Part shown: positions 43,452 to 55,000 of the stretch, piece after piece
Position numbering within the stretch: the first letter of the stretch is position 1
Layout: every line of letters starts with the position of its first letter
NCBI RefSeq assembly: GCF_001449115.1
Contig: NZ_LAIJ01000009.1
Span: 2,052,114-2,116,113, forward strand
DNA: 64,000 nucleotides
Source: Occallatibacter gabretensis
GTDB lineage: Bacteria > Acidobacteriota > Terriglobia > Terriglobales > Acidobacteriaceae
Direction of reading: 5' to 3'
Program-made: the position numbers and the translations under genes
The notes under the pieces: model-generated
What the model was told of the DNA's origin: nothing
The model's input: only the letters and a program-made list of their open reading frames with translations
The model's database searches: none

Positions 43452-46400
43452 TAGTGACCAGCGCCGGGAACCGATTGCCATCCTTGGAATGGCTCTGCGG
43501 CTTCCGGGCGAAGTTTCATCGCCGGAACAGTTCTGGGAGGCGCTTGAGAAAGGCCAGGATCTGATAGGCACGGTTCCACCGGAGCGCTGGAACGCTTCTT
43601 CCTTTCAAGGCTCTGACCCTGATGAAATCGGCACGATGTACGACATTCATGGCGGGTTTATTTCAGCCGTCGATGCCTTCGATGCGAGCTTTTTTGAGAT
43701 GCATCCTCGCGAGGCCTCGAAAGCTGATCCCCAGCAGCGGCTGCTGTTGGAGCTCACATGGGAGGCGCTCGAGCGGTCATCCATCAATGCGCAGAGCCTG
43801 GCTCGCTCCGAGACTGGAATATGGGTCGGGATATCCAACAATGACTGGGCGCGGATACTGGTGGAAGATCCGCGGAAGATTGATGGTTATACAGGTATTG
43901 GCGGCTCAGGGAGTGTTGCGGCTGGGCGGATTGCACACTTTCTGGGGACCTATGGTCCGGCCGAGGTGATCGATACGGCGTGCTCCTCATCGCTGGTTGC
44001 CATTCATCACGCGGTGCAAAGTCTGCGCCTGGGAGAGACGAATCTCGCAATCGTTGGGGGCGCGAATCTGATCCTTTCTCCGGATCTGCACATTTGTTTC
44101 GCACGCAGCGGCATGTTATCGCGCAGCGGGCGGTGCAGTACGTTTGATAATGCCGCCGACGGCTATGTGCGTAGCGAGGGTTGCTGTGTCGTTGTATTGA
44201 AACGGCTGAGCGATGCACGGCGCGATGGCGACCCGGTACTGGCAGTCATCCACGGAACGGCTGTGAATCAAGATGGACGCAGCGCCCGCCTCACAGCACC
44301 GAATATTCGGGCGCAACAGAAGGTGATGCGATCGGCGTTGGCGGACGCTGGAGTTGAAGCCACTGCGGTGAATTATGTTGAAGCGCATGGGACGGGCACG
44401 CCGCTTGGCGATCCGATGGAGTTTCTCTCGATAGGGGCGATCTACGGCGAGAAGCGCAGCACACTCAGTCCACTTCGCATCGGATCGGTGAAGACGAATC
44501 TGGGCCATGGCGAAGGCGTATCGGGTCTGACCAGCCTGATCAAGGTCGTTCTGATGCTACAGTCAGGCCATTGCATTGCACCGCATCTTCATTGTTCTTC
44601 GCCGAATTCCCGCATTGACTGGAAGCGTTGGCCGATCGAAATCCCTCATACATTGACGCCCTGGCCGGAAGAGGATGGCGTTCATTTTGCCGGCGTCAGT
44701 TCATTCGGTTTTAGTGGAACGAATGCCCATGTGATTGTGGGTTCTGTCGAGCAAACGACGGATGCTGTGCCGGTTGTCGTAGCGCCTTCATCCCAGGAGG
44801 CGCTGCTTTGCATTTCTGCGGCCAGCCCGCAGGCGTTGCGGTTGCTGGCCGCGAGTTATATCGAATTTTTGCGAAAGACGGATGAGAGCTTTGATGGTAT
44901 CTGCGAGAGCGCGTTGCGTACACGTGCCAGGCTGACGCAGCGCCTGGCAGTGAGAGCTTCCAACGCATTGGCCGCAGCAGATTCCCTGGAGAAGTGGCTT
45001 GCCGGAGATGCGGCTTGCGGAGTGGCGACAGGAAGCAATGGCGCGATTGAAAATGCTGCGTCTGATGATGCTTTGGCGCGGTTCGCCATGGAGTTTTTAA
45101 CGGGCGAGAAGCTGCGGATTGAGTCTGCAAATTCAGGACGCATTGCATTGCCGCTCTATTCGTTCCAGAGGCAACGGTTCTGGTTTGGAGAGGCTCCGGA
45201 GATTCAATGGAGGCGTGAACGGGAGCAGGTTTGGCAAGCGGTTTGCGCTGAGGCAACGCGACAGAGCTTCCTGGGTCCTCTGGGATGGAAGCCGGAGAGT
45301 TATCCCGAGCGTTGGGCGGCGCTTGAGCGGCTGACTATAGCGTATGCGCGCAATGTTCTTTTTCGTGCCGGTGCATTCCCTGAGGGAGCCGCTGCAACGG
45401 TGAGCGATGTGATGGGGAGCTGCGGCTTTCAGCCCATCTATCGCAGGCTGGTTGGCCGATGGCTGAAGAATCTGGCTATCGCTGGAGTGCTTGCCGAGTC
45501 GAATGAGCGATATAGCCCAGTGGGGAAACTGGTCCCTGTTGCGCTGGAAGAGCTTTGGCGCGATGTGGAGAAAACACTCGGGGCAGAGCCTGGGCAGCTG
45601 ACCTATTTCCGGCGCTGCGGAGATCTTCTGGGAGATGTGCTGGTGGGGAGAAGCAGCCCACTGGAAACGCTTTTTCCCGCTGGGTCGTTCGATTTGGCGG
45701 AAGCGCTCTATCAACAATCCCTGGAGGCACGATACAACAACGCCATTGTGGCGAATGGTATTCGCACCGCGGTACAGGGTTGGGGAAAAAAGCGCAATGT
45801 ACGCATTCTGGAGATAGGAGCAGGAACAGGAGGTACCACATCCGCTGTGGCGCCTTTGTTGTCGCCTGAGGAGACGGAATATTGGTTTACAGATGTCTCT
45901 GAGATGTTCCTGCGTCGTGCGCGGCAAAATTTCGCACAGTTTCCATTTATTCGTTACGGTCATTTCAATCTTGACCGCGAGCCCGAGCAACAGAATGTGC
46001 CGGTCGGCTACTTTGATGTGGTTGTGGCAGCGAATGCTCTACACGCTTGCCGCAATCTTCCTCTGTCCCTAGGCCGAATTCAGCGAATGCTTTCGCCGGG
46101 CGGCATCCTTATCTTGATCGAGACGACGGTTCACCAGACGTGCTTTGACATGTCGATCGGCCTGATCGAAGGATGGCAGCATTTCGAAGATTCAGAACGC
46201 GCCGAAAATCCGCTGCTCTCCGAGAGCAGATGGTGCGAGGTTCTGATGGAGAACGGATTTGAGCATGCGATAAGCTTTCCGGGGAAGGATTCGCCGGCGT
46301 TTTTTGTGGGTCAGCATGTGGTGCTGGCGCAACGCCATTTCGGATCTTCGCATGATGATTCCCATGTTGCGGTTGGCGACCGCGTAACCGGAAAAGATGC

Positions 46401-46857
46401 AGACGGGCAACCGCAGGCAAGCGCGCCAGCTTTGTTCGCGGAATTGGGTGAACGCACGGAGGCTCGATGCGCAGATGCGGTTGACGGCGTTGTGCGTCAG
46501 GTGATTTGCAGGGTGTGCCGACTAACTATTTCTCCGGAGGAATTGAACGATCGGGATCGATTGGGCGATCTGGGAATGGATTCTTTAATCGCACTGGAGC
46601 TTCGCAATGAATTAGGCAAGGCTCTGGGGCTGGAAGGAAAGATTTCGGCGACGGTTGCTTTTGACACCGGCACTGTGGGGGAATTAACAAATTTGCTGGT
46701 GAGTCTTGTATCTCCAGTGATAGCGTCCGCTTCTCCGGCAAGAGGGCCGGAGAGCATTGCGGCTGCTCAGTCGAAGATAGTAAGTGCTGAGGCTTTGGAG
46801 GACATGACAGATGCCGAAGTGGAAGAGCTACTGAGGGAGCGATTGGCGGAACGATGA
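43444..46857 (+). CDS. PKS1: KS-MT-ACP without acyltransferase, predicted first module
   Basis: A 1137-residue protein. The ketosynthase (residues 9-430) has active Cys180 in DTACSSSL, His315 in EAHGTGT and His355 in NLGHGEG. A linker of about 150 residues ends in PLYSFQRQRFWF, the place where an AT normally sits before this motif; no AT is present. A carbon-methyltransferase domain follows (SAM motif ILEIGAGTGG at 788-797), then an ACP with Ser1047 in GMDSLIAL. The C-terminal [19 protein letters not shown] is a helical docking tail. There is no N-terminal docking helix, consistent with a first module. The ACP must be loaded in trans. GTG 43444 is the start. Confidence 0.93.
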   Translation: MTSSDQRREPIAILGMALRLPGEVSSPEQFWEALEKGQDLIGTVPPERWNASSFQGSDPDEIGTMYDIHGGFISAVDAFDASFFEMHPREASKADPQQRLLLELTWEALERSSINAQSLARSETGIWVGISNNDWARILVEDPRKIDGYTGIGGSGSVAAGRIAHFLGTYGPAEVIDTACSSSLVAIHHAVQSLRLGETNLAIVGGANLILSPDLHICFARSGMLSRSGRCSTFDNAADGYVRSEGCCVVVLKRLSDARRDGDPVLAVIHGTAVNQDGRSARLTAPNIRAQQKVMRSALADAGVEATAVNYVEAHGTGTPLGDPMEFLSIGAIYGEKRSTLSPLRIGSVKTNLGHGEGVSGLTSLIKVVLMLQSGHCIAPHLHCSSPNSRIDWKRWPIEIPHTLTPWPEEDGVHFAGVSSFGFSGTNAHVIVGSVEQTTDAVPVVVAPSSQEALLCISAASPQALRLLAASYIEFLRKTDESFDGICESALRTRARLTQRLAVRASNALAAADSLEKWLAGDAACGVATGSNGAIENAASDDALARFAMEFLTGEKLRIESANSGRIALPLYSFQRQRFWFGEAPEIQWRREREQVWQAVCAEATRQSFLGPLGWKPESYPERWAALERLTIAYARNVLFRAGAFPEGAAATVSDVMGSCGFQPIYRRLVGRWLKNLAIAGVLAESNERYSPVGKLVPVALEELWRDVEKTLGAEPGQLTYFRRCGDLLGDVLVGRSSPLETLFPAGSFDLAEALYQQSLEARYNNAIVANGIRTAVQGWGKKRNVRILEIGAGTGGTTSAVAPLLSPEETEYWFTDVSEMFLRRARQNFAQFPFIRYGHFNLDREPEQQNVPVGYFDVVVAANALHACRNLPLSLGRIQRMLSPGGILILIETTVHQTCFDMSIGLIEGWQHFEDSERAENPLLSESRWCEVLMENGFEHAISFPGKDSPAFFVGQHVVLAQRHFGSSHDDSHVAVGDRVTGKDADGQPQASAPALFAELGERTEARCADAVDGVVRQVICRVCRLTISPEELNDRDRLGDLGMDSLIALELRNELGKALGLEGKISATVAFDTGTVGELTNLLVSLVSPVIASASPARGPESIAAAQSKIVSAEALEDMTDAEVEELLRERLAER

Positions 46858-49085
46858 ATTATCCGGATCAACCAAGGGAACCGCTCTCTCCAGTGAAGCT
46901 GGCGTTTCTGAAACTACAGGAGGCGGAGGCGCGCATTCGCGAGCTGGAAGCTGAGCAGTCGGGTCCAATAGCAATTGTCGGGATTGGCTGCCGCTTTCCC
47001 GATGCTGAAGAGGGGCCTGATTCCTATTGGCGTCTTCTCAGCGATCGTCATTGCGCGATCTCCGATGGAATGCAAGATCGATTGCGTACTACGGATGGCG
47101 TGGTGCAGTTGCCGGATTCAGCACGTGGCGCGGCACTGCTAAAGCAAGTCGATCTGTTCGATCCGCAACACTTTGGAATCTCGCCCCGCGAAGCGGCTGC
47201 CATGGATCCGCAGCAAAGACTTTTGCTTGAGGTGAGCTGGGAAGCGCTGGAGCATGCGGGTATTGATCCCTTCTCGCTCTACCAGACCAGGGCGGGAGTT
47301 TATATCGGAATTACTTCGCATGATTATGCGCAGCTGCAGACAAGAGGCGGCAATCTCAAAGAGCTTCATCCGCACTCCGCGGTCGGGGTGGCATCGAGTA
47401 TTGCCGCCGGCCGGATTGCCTATACTTTGGGGCTGCATGGCCCGGCGATTTCAATCGACACTGCATGCTCATCGTCACTGGTTGCGGTGCATCTGGCGTC
47501 CGAGGCCTTGCGACGGCAGGAGTGCTCGATGGCTCTGGCCGGAGGCGTGAACCTGATCCTTGCACCAGAAGCGTCTGTAGCGTTTGCTCAGGCAGGTATG
47601 CTATCGGCAAGCGGCACCTGTGCTCCGTTTCTTAGTTCAGCAGACGGATTCGTGCGTGGCGAAGGCTGCGGCATTGTTGTGTTGAAGCGACTGAAGGACT
47701 CCGAAGCAGCCGGTGATCGAATCCTCGCGGTTATTCTCGGGTCTGCAGTCAACCAGGATGGACCGTCGAGCGGCTTGACGGCGCCGAATGGTTTGGCTCA
47801 ACAAGCGCTGTTGCGTGAGGCACACCGCCGTGCCGGTATTGCGCCAGAGGAAGTGAGATATGTGGAGGCGCACGGCACCGGCACAAAGCTTGGAGACCCA
47901 GTGGAAAGTGAAGCTCTAGGAGCTGTATTTGCGGGAAGATCGGAAAAACTCGCTATCGGTTCTGTGAAGGCAAACGTCGGGCATCTGGAGGCGGCTGCAG
48001 GAGTGGCTGGACTGATCAAGCTGGTATTGAGCCTGGTGCATGGAGAGATTCCGGGGCAACTTATGAGACGCGGCTTGAGCGAGTACATTCGGTGGGATGA
48101 GCTTCCGCTTGAATTACCGGCGGAGACAAGCGCCTGGATGCCCATAGCAGGGCGCCGCATCGGCGGAGTGAGTTCGTTCGGATTCAGCGGCACCAATGCA
48201 CATGTAGTGGTGGAGGGATGGTCGAGCGAAGAAGATCAACGTGAAGTGCCTGAGGGATCTGACGTTTTGATGATCTCGGCACGAACTGAAGGTTCACTGC
48301 GGCGGTTGGCTGAGAAATATTCGATGTATTTGAGAGAAACAACGTGGAACTGGAGCGAGATTTGCCACACTGCGAGCGTAGGGCGCGCGGCGCTGGCGGA
48401 GCGGCTAGCTGTGGTTGCGGGCAGTCGAGACGAGGCCGCCGAGAAGCTGTCGGACTGGCTGAGTGGGAAAGCGGCAAACGGAGTTTACCGAGGGCATGTA
48501 AAAGCTGCGCGCCGCGGAAATCAGGGGCAAACGGATGAGTTGACTCCAGAAGCTTTCGCGGAACTTTTTGCCCAGGGCGGCGATGTGAATTGGAAGCGGC
48601 GCGGAGCCGGTAAAGGACTGCGCAGGGCGGAGTTGCCAATATATCCGTTTGAGCGAGAGCGCTACTGGTTCAAGGAGCGGAGTCTGGATCGCGAAGAAGC
48701 GCCAATGATTTCGCTTGGATCGACGGAGGCTAAACCGCACCTGGAGGATCTTCGATTCCTCCTCACAGATGCATCTGACGAGGAACGATTGGGAATCATC
48801 CGTAATTTTCTGCGCGGCGAGATTGCAAAAGTTTTGGAAATGAATGTGAGTGCAGAGCTGAGGGAAGACAAGCCTCTGGCGGAAATGGGTATGGATTCAC
48901 TGATGGCGCTGGAGCTGAAACACAGCGTCCAGCAATCTTCCGGAGTGATGCTGCCTGCCAACTTCATGTTTGAATATCCCACAATTCAACAGGCCGCTGC
49001 ATATTTGAATGCAATGATCGGGTCAAATCAGAAAGAGCCACGTTCGCTGACTCACTCTGCCGACTATGAGGACATCGCGCTATGA
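46854..49085 (+). CDS. PKS2: KS-ACP without acyltransferase
   Basis: A 743-residue module. An N-terminal coiled-coil docking helix ([20 protein letters not shown]) precedes a ketosynthase with Cys205 in DTACSSSL, His340 in EAHGTGT and His377 in [11 protein letters not shown] linker ending [12 protein letters not shown] follows, with no AT, KR, DH or ER, then an ACP with Ser682 in GMDSLMAL. The C-terminal tail [10 protein letters not shown] is acidic, like the short partner motif of TubC-type docking domains. It should add one unreduced two-carbon unit if loaded in trans. ATG 46854 overlaps PKS1 and its own stop overlaps NRPS2, each by ATGA. Confidence 0.93.
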   Translation: MNYPDQPREPLSPVKLAFLKLQEAEARIRELEAEQSGPIAIVGIGCRFPDAEEGPDSYWRLLSDRHCAISDGMQDRLRTTDGVVQLPDSARGAALLKQVDLFDPQHFGISPREAAAMDPQQRLLLEVSWEALEHAGIDPFSLYQTRAGVYIGITSHDYAQLQTRGGNLKELHPHSAVGVASSIAAGRIAYTLGLHGPAISIDTACSSSLVAVHLASEALRRQECSMALAGGVNLILAPEASVAFAQAGMLSASGTCAPFLSSADGFVRGEGCGIVVLKRLKDSEAAGDRILAVILGSAVNQDGPSSGLTAPNGLAQQALLREAHRRAGIAPEEVRYVEAHGTGTKLGDPVESEALGAVFAGRSEKLAIGSVKANVGHLEAAAGVAGLIKLVLSLVHGEIPGQLMRRGLSEYIRWDELPLELPAETSAWMPIAGRRIGGVSSFGFSGTNAHVVVEGWSSEEDQREVPEGSDVLMISARTEGSLRRLAEKYSMYLRETTWNWSEICHTASVGRAALAERLAVVAGSRDEAAEKLSDWLSGKAANGVYRGHVKAARRGNQGQTDELTPEAFAELFAQGGDVNWKRRGAGKGLRRAELPIYPFERERYWFKERSLDREEAPMISLGSTEAKPHLEDLRFLLTDASDEERLGIIRNFLRGEIAKVLEMNVSAELREDKPLAEMGMDSLMALELKHSVQQSSGVMLPANFMFEYPTIQQAAAYLNAMIGSNQKEPRSLTHSADYEDIAL

Positions 49086-52000
49086 GATCGCTGATCGAGA
49101 TGCTTTCCGATTTGCGCTCGCGCGGAGTGGTCCTGTCAATGGAAGGAGACCGCCTGCAATGCAATGCGCCGAAGGGAGTGATCACCTCGGAAATTCGCAG
49201 CGAGCTAGCTGCGCGAAAAGAAGAGATTCTCAACCTGCTAAAGACTTCGCTTGAAAACAACAGCCATGAGTCCAACGTGGACGCGGCTGAATTTTCACTG
49301 TCGAGTTCACAGCGCAGGCTCTGGTTTATTCAAAAGATGGATCCGCAGAATCCGGTTTATCACATGGCAGTGGCCATTCAGATGACCGGTGAATTGCAAT
49401 GGGGTGCTCTCGAGAATAGTCTTCGCATTCTTGTCAACCGGCATGAATCTCTTCGAACTGCTTTTCATGAGAGCGATGGCAAACCATTCGCACGGATCAT
49501 AGAGAGCAATACGTGGAATCCTGCTTTCGTTGATCTTGCTTATCTGGAGCCCAAGGCTGCCCAAGACGAAGCGACTCGGCGGGCGGTTGAAGAAGCTCGG
49601 ACGCCTTTCGTGCTGGAGCAAGCACCGCTTTTTCGCGCAACTCTTTATCGCACCGACTCTGATCATCATTTGTTGATGCTGGTGATGCATCACATCATTT
49701 CCGATGGATGGTCGCTTGGCATTCTCGCGCGCGAGCTTGGGATGATTTATTCCGACCTGCGCTCTGGTAAAGAGCCATCGCTTCCGCCTCTAATCTCACG
49801 ATTTCGCGATTTCGTACGGTTGGAGAGTGATGCGGTGCAGCGAAATTCCGAGGCTCATCTCGGGTACTGGCTGGAGCGCCTCAGAGGACCTTTGCCGCTC
49901 TCGCAGCTTTCCGGCCGACGCAGACCTGCCGTGCCGAGCTTTCGCGGACAGCATTCCTCCGTGACGATCGATGCATATCTGCGTGATTCAGTTGAAGAGC
50001 TTTGTCGTGACAACGACGTCACTCCATTTATGTTTCTGCTCGCTGTCTTTGAAGTGTTGCTCTACCGCTACACGCGACAGACGGACCTATTGGTAGGAAC
50101 TGCGAATTCCAATCGATCGCGAGGGGAGTTTTCTTCGGTCGTTGGATTTTTTGTCGACAATCTGGTCCTCCGTTGTGACATGAGCGGTAATCCGCGATTT
50201 CAGGACCTGCTGCGGCAGGTTCGGCGCGTTGCGCATGAGTCTTATGCTCATGAGGAGCTTCCATTCAGCGTGTTGATGGAAAGGCTGCAACCGGCCAGGG
50301 AATTGAGTCGAAATCCTCTGTTTCAGATTGCCTTCATCATGCAGAATGTCCCATTGGAGCCTATCCAGCTAGAGGGCCTTCGAATTGATGCGAAGCCACT
50401 CGACATTGGTATTTCTCCAATGGACCTCTCGATCGCAGTATGGCCAGAGGGCGGTGCGTACCGCCTCGATCTGGAGTATTGCACAGATCTTTTCGATAAA
50501 GAGTTTATTCATGACCTTCAGTCACAATACTTGAATCTGCTGCGACAGTTGTTGGACGATCCCAGGCAGCAGATTGACGATGTGCAGCTTGTGACGGAAG
50601 TGGAAAGCCGCAGGTTACTTGTCGATCTGAATGTTACAGCGCATCCGTATCCGTCTTCGCCCGTACATTCTGTTTTCGAAGAGTTCGTGCGGACACAGGG
50701 AAACGCGACAGCTTTGACGTTTGCCGACGGCGAATTCAGCTACGAGGAACTGAATCAGAAGGCGAATGCGATCGGCGCATGGCTTTCAGAGTACGGTCTC
50801 AATGCTGGATCCTTTGTGGCGGTGTGTGCGCCTGGAAGTCCGCTCGGCATTGCTGCCTTCCTCGGCATACTCAAAGCTGGGTGCGCGTACTTTCCGGTCG
50901 CACCGAGCGATCCACCTGAACGGCTCAGAAAGATGATGCAAGATGCGGGGACAACAGTTCTTCTGACCACCGCTGCTTTTCGAGAACGATTGATTTTACC
51001 CGAGGCCGTGTCTACCGCTTTGCTTGAAGAGATTTCCGCAAAACCCTGCGCTGAGTTTGCCGGCCCGGCTATCCATTCCGATGATCCCGCGTGTCTGCTG
51101 TTCACTTCCGGATCTACGGGGAGGCCGAAAGGGGTTGTGGTTCCGCATCGGAGTATCATGCGGCTGGTGCGAGGAACAGACTACGCGCGGTTTGCGTCCG
51201 ATGAAGTCTTTCTGCAAGCTTGTACGCTGTCTTTTGATGCTTCAACTGCAGAGATTTGGGGAGCACTGTTGAATGGGGCGCGACTTGTGCTTATTGACTC
51301 GGAGCGGCCCAGTGTTGAGGAAATCAGTCGAGCGATTCGTGATCACGGCGTGACAACGTTGTTTATCACAACGGCTTTTTTTCATCATTTCGCCGCCTAT
51401 CATCCAGACGCGATTGCTTCTTTAAATCAGGTTATTGTTGGCGGAGATGTTCTCTCGCCCACTCACGCAGCCCAGTTGCTTTATAAGTCGCCTGATATTC
51501 ATCTAGTGAATGGTTATGGTCCGACGGAGAACGGGACGTTCACGACGACTTGTAAAGTGAAACTTGATTCGCTGGATGGAAGTGCCATCCCGATCGGGCG
51601 TCCAATTTGCAACACTCGTGTTTTTCTACTGGATGCAAATCGAAAACCCGTTCCTGTTGGTGCGACCGGTGAGTTATATACAGCCGGTGACGGCCTTGCG
51701 CTCGGCTATTTAAATGCGCCCAAAGAAATAGAATCACCTTTTGTGACGCTGAATTTTGATGAGGTGGGAACTGTACGGGCGTATCGTACCGGCGATCTGG
51801 CGCGCTATCGGTCGGACGGTATGTTGGAGTTTCTGGGACGAACGGACAAGCAGGTAAAGGTGCAAGGTTACCGTGTTGAGCCTGCAGAAGTGGAAGAAGC
51901 GCTGCTCTCGATTGATCGCGTCAGAGCCGTAGTGGTTTCGACGCGTATAGCAGCAGATGATAGTAAGCAGTTGGTTGCCTACGTTATCAGTCAATCCGAA

Positions 52001-55000
52001 TCTGTTTTGTCTTCGGGTGATTTGCAACTTCAACTTCGCCGGGTTTTACCTCGCCATCAGATTCCTTCAACGTTTTTATTCATCGAGGAGATTCCGCATA
52101 CTCCAAATGGCAAGATCGACTATGCGGCGCTTGACGCGCTTCCTCTTGAGTCAAAGATGGAAGGACGCGAGGTTCGCCTGCCGTCGGGTGAAATAGAGAA
52201 GAAACTTCTTGGCGATTTCAAGGACTTGCTCCACGCCAATGCGGCGACGGTTGAGGATGATTTGTTCTCTTTGGGCGGACATTCTCTGCTTGCGATGCAG
52301 CTTCTGTCGCGCATCACAGCCGCTTTCGGGGTGACCCTGTCTGTAGCAGATATTTTTCAGAACCCCACAGTGGAAGGGCTGGCGGCTCGCGTTCAGGCTG
52401 CGGGCGGAGTACCGGCGAAGGCACCATCCAAGAACACGAGAGTAAAAGATCCAGTCAATAGCAAAGAGCATGGGCTATCGCGTGCGCAACGGCGGTTATG
52501 GTTCCTCGATCAGATGGATCCCGGCAATCCCGTTTATAACATCGCGATTGCGCTCCGTCTTGATGGCCCACTTGACCGCGTTGCTTTTGAAGAGACATTA
52601 CAAACGATCGTCAGCAGGCACGAATCGTTGCGCGCGCGGTTTTTGCAGCGGGATGGCTTGCCCTATGTCGATGTCGATGATACGCAGAGATTGTCCATTG
52701 ACTTCGTCGATCTAGCCTCCCTTGCTTCAGAAGCCCAAGAGGATCAACTGAAGCAGTTGTTTTCCGTCGAATCTCAACGCCCCTACGTGCTCGACCAGGG
52801 GCAGCTATGCCGTGTATCGCTCTATCGGAAGAATCATCGTGAGCATGTGGTTCTGCTGGGAATGCATCACATCATTTCTGATGGCTGGTCCATTGGTGTA
52901 TTGGCGCAGGAGCTTGGTCGTATTTACGAAGCAACAGTCAGGCGGCTGCCATGTCCATTGCCTCCACTGCCGATTCAATTCCGTGATTTTGTTCAATGGG
53001 AGTCGGAGCAGGAGAAACTATCATCTGGCAACGATCTGACATATTGGCGGAATCAACTCGGTGGTGAATTACCTTTCCTGGAATTGCCAGCCGATCGCCT
53101 CAGAGCGCCTGTGCAGGCTTTTCAAGGACAGCGGATTTTTGTTGATATTGATGCGGGCCTTGAAGAAAAGCTACAAAAAATAGCACGAGAACACAACGCC
53201 ACATTCTTTATGGTCCTGCTTGCTGGCTTTAGCGTGATGTTACATCGCTACTCACGGCAGACGGATATTCTGATTGGCACCCCAACCGCCGGACGTACGA
53301 AGAGCAGCTTCGAAGGGCTGATCGGATTTTTTGTAAACAATCTGGTCTTACGAATTGGTTTGGCAGACAATCCCAGCTTTTCAGAATTGTTAAGCCACGT
53401 ACGCAGCGTGGCGCTGGAAGCGTTCGAGCATCAAAGCACGCCATTCGATCAACTGGTGGAAATACTGCAACCGGAGCGAAATCTCGATCGAAGCCCCATA
53501 TTCCAGGTTCTCTTTACTCTGCAGAATACGATGATGCCGCGCCTGCAGTTCGATGAGATGGTCATGGCGCCATTAGAGATTGAGCGGCTTCATGCTCGCT
53601 ATGACCTTGCTGTGGATATTTATCCGCATGAAGGTCATTTCCGTTGTAGTTTCGAATTCAACACTGACATTTTTGAAGAGACATCCATTCGGCAGATGCT
53701 GCGGCACTACATTCGCATTCTTGAGATGGTTTGCGATAACGCACAACAGCAGATCGGCAACCTGCATTTGCTCGATGACGCAGAGCGGTGTCAGCTTATC
53801 CATGATTGGAATCGCACTGCGATGCCCGCGCCCGCTTATTCCAACGTGCCATCATGGTTCCGGGCGCAGGCTCGCACCAGTCCTGAAGCAATAGCTGTTG
53901 AGATGGGCGATCGTTCGCTCACATATCAGGATCTTGATATTGAATCCGACAGGGTCGCCGCCGATTTGCGCTCAGGTGGCATCGGACGCGGAACTATCGT
54001 TGGGATCTATATGCAGCGCAGTTCTAATATGGTGGTCGGACTGTTGGGCATCCTTAAGGCCGGGGCGGCTTACCTTCCTCTTGATCCAGCGCTGCCTTCC
54101 CACCGAATTGAGTTCATGCTTTCAGACGCGCAGGTTCCTCTCATCCTGACAGAGCGCGAACTACGCGATACCTTGCCGGCAACCGCTGCGGTGATTTGGC
54201 CGATTGAAGATGTGAGTAAGGAAGGCGATGCGCAGGTTCCTGATGATGTATGCAGTTCGGATCTTGCGTATCTGATCTATACCTCCGGATCAACCGGGAA
54301 TCCGAAAGGAACAGAGATTCAACACGAGGCCTTTGTGAATCTCTTGCGATCCATGCTGAAAGATCCTGGCTTGAGAAAAGAAGATACGCTGGTGGCGATC
54401 ACTACGATTTCGTTCGACATTGCGGGACTGGAGATATTTGGTCCCCTGATGTGCGGCGCGAAATTGGTGCTAGCTACGCGAGAACAGACTGTTGACCCTG
54501 AGCTACTGGCCGAGCTGCTGAACTCGACAGGCGCCACGGTTGTGCAGGCGACTCCGTCGACCTGGCGCATGCTAGTTGAGTCCGGATGGACGGGCAGGCC
54601 AATGCTGCGCATGTGGTGCGGCGGCGAGGCGCTATCGTTGAACCTTGCCGAGAGCTTGCTGGCGCGCGGCAGTGAGCTTTGGAATCTCTATGGTCCTACT
54701 GAAACGACGATCTGGTCATCGGTACATCGCATTCGAAGCGGTGAGACACAAATTTTGATCGGACGTCCAATTACAAATACCCAAATGTACATTCTGGATG
54801 ACAATCTTGAACCGGCCCCGCCGGGCGTTGCAGGAGAGTTGCATATCAGTGGGGACGGAGTGGCCCGGGGATACTGGCGACGCCCCGAACTCACCGCGAG
54901 CCGTTTTCTGCCTGATCCTTTCGATACGATCGACGCTCGCAGAATGTATCGAACGGGTGATCTTGCGCGCTATCGCCGTGACGGTCAGATCCAATTACTT

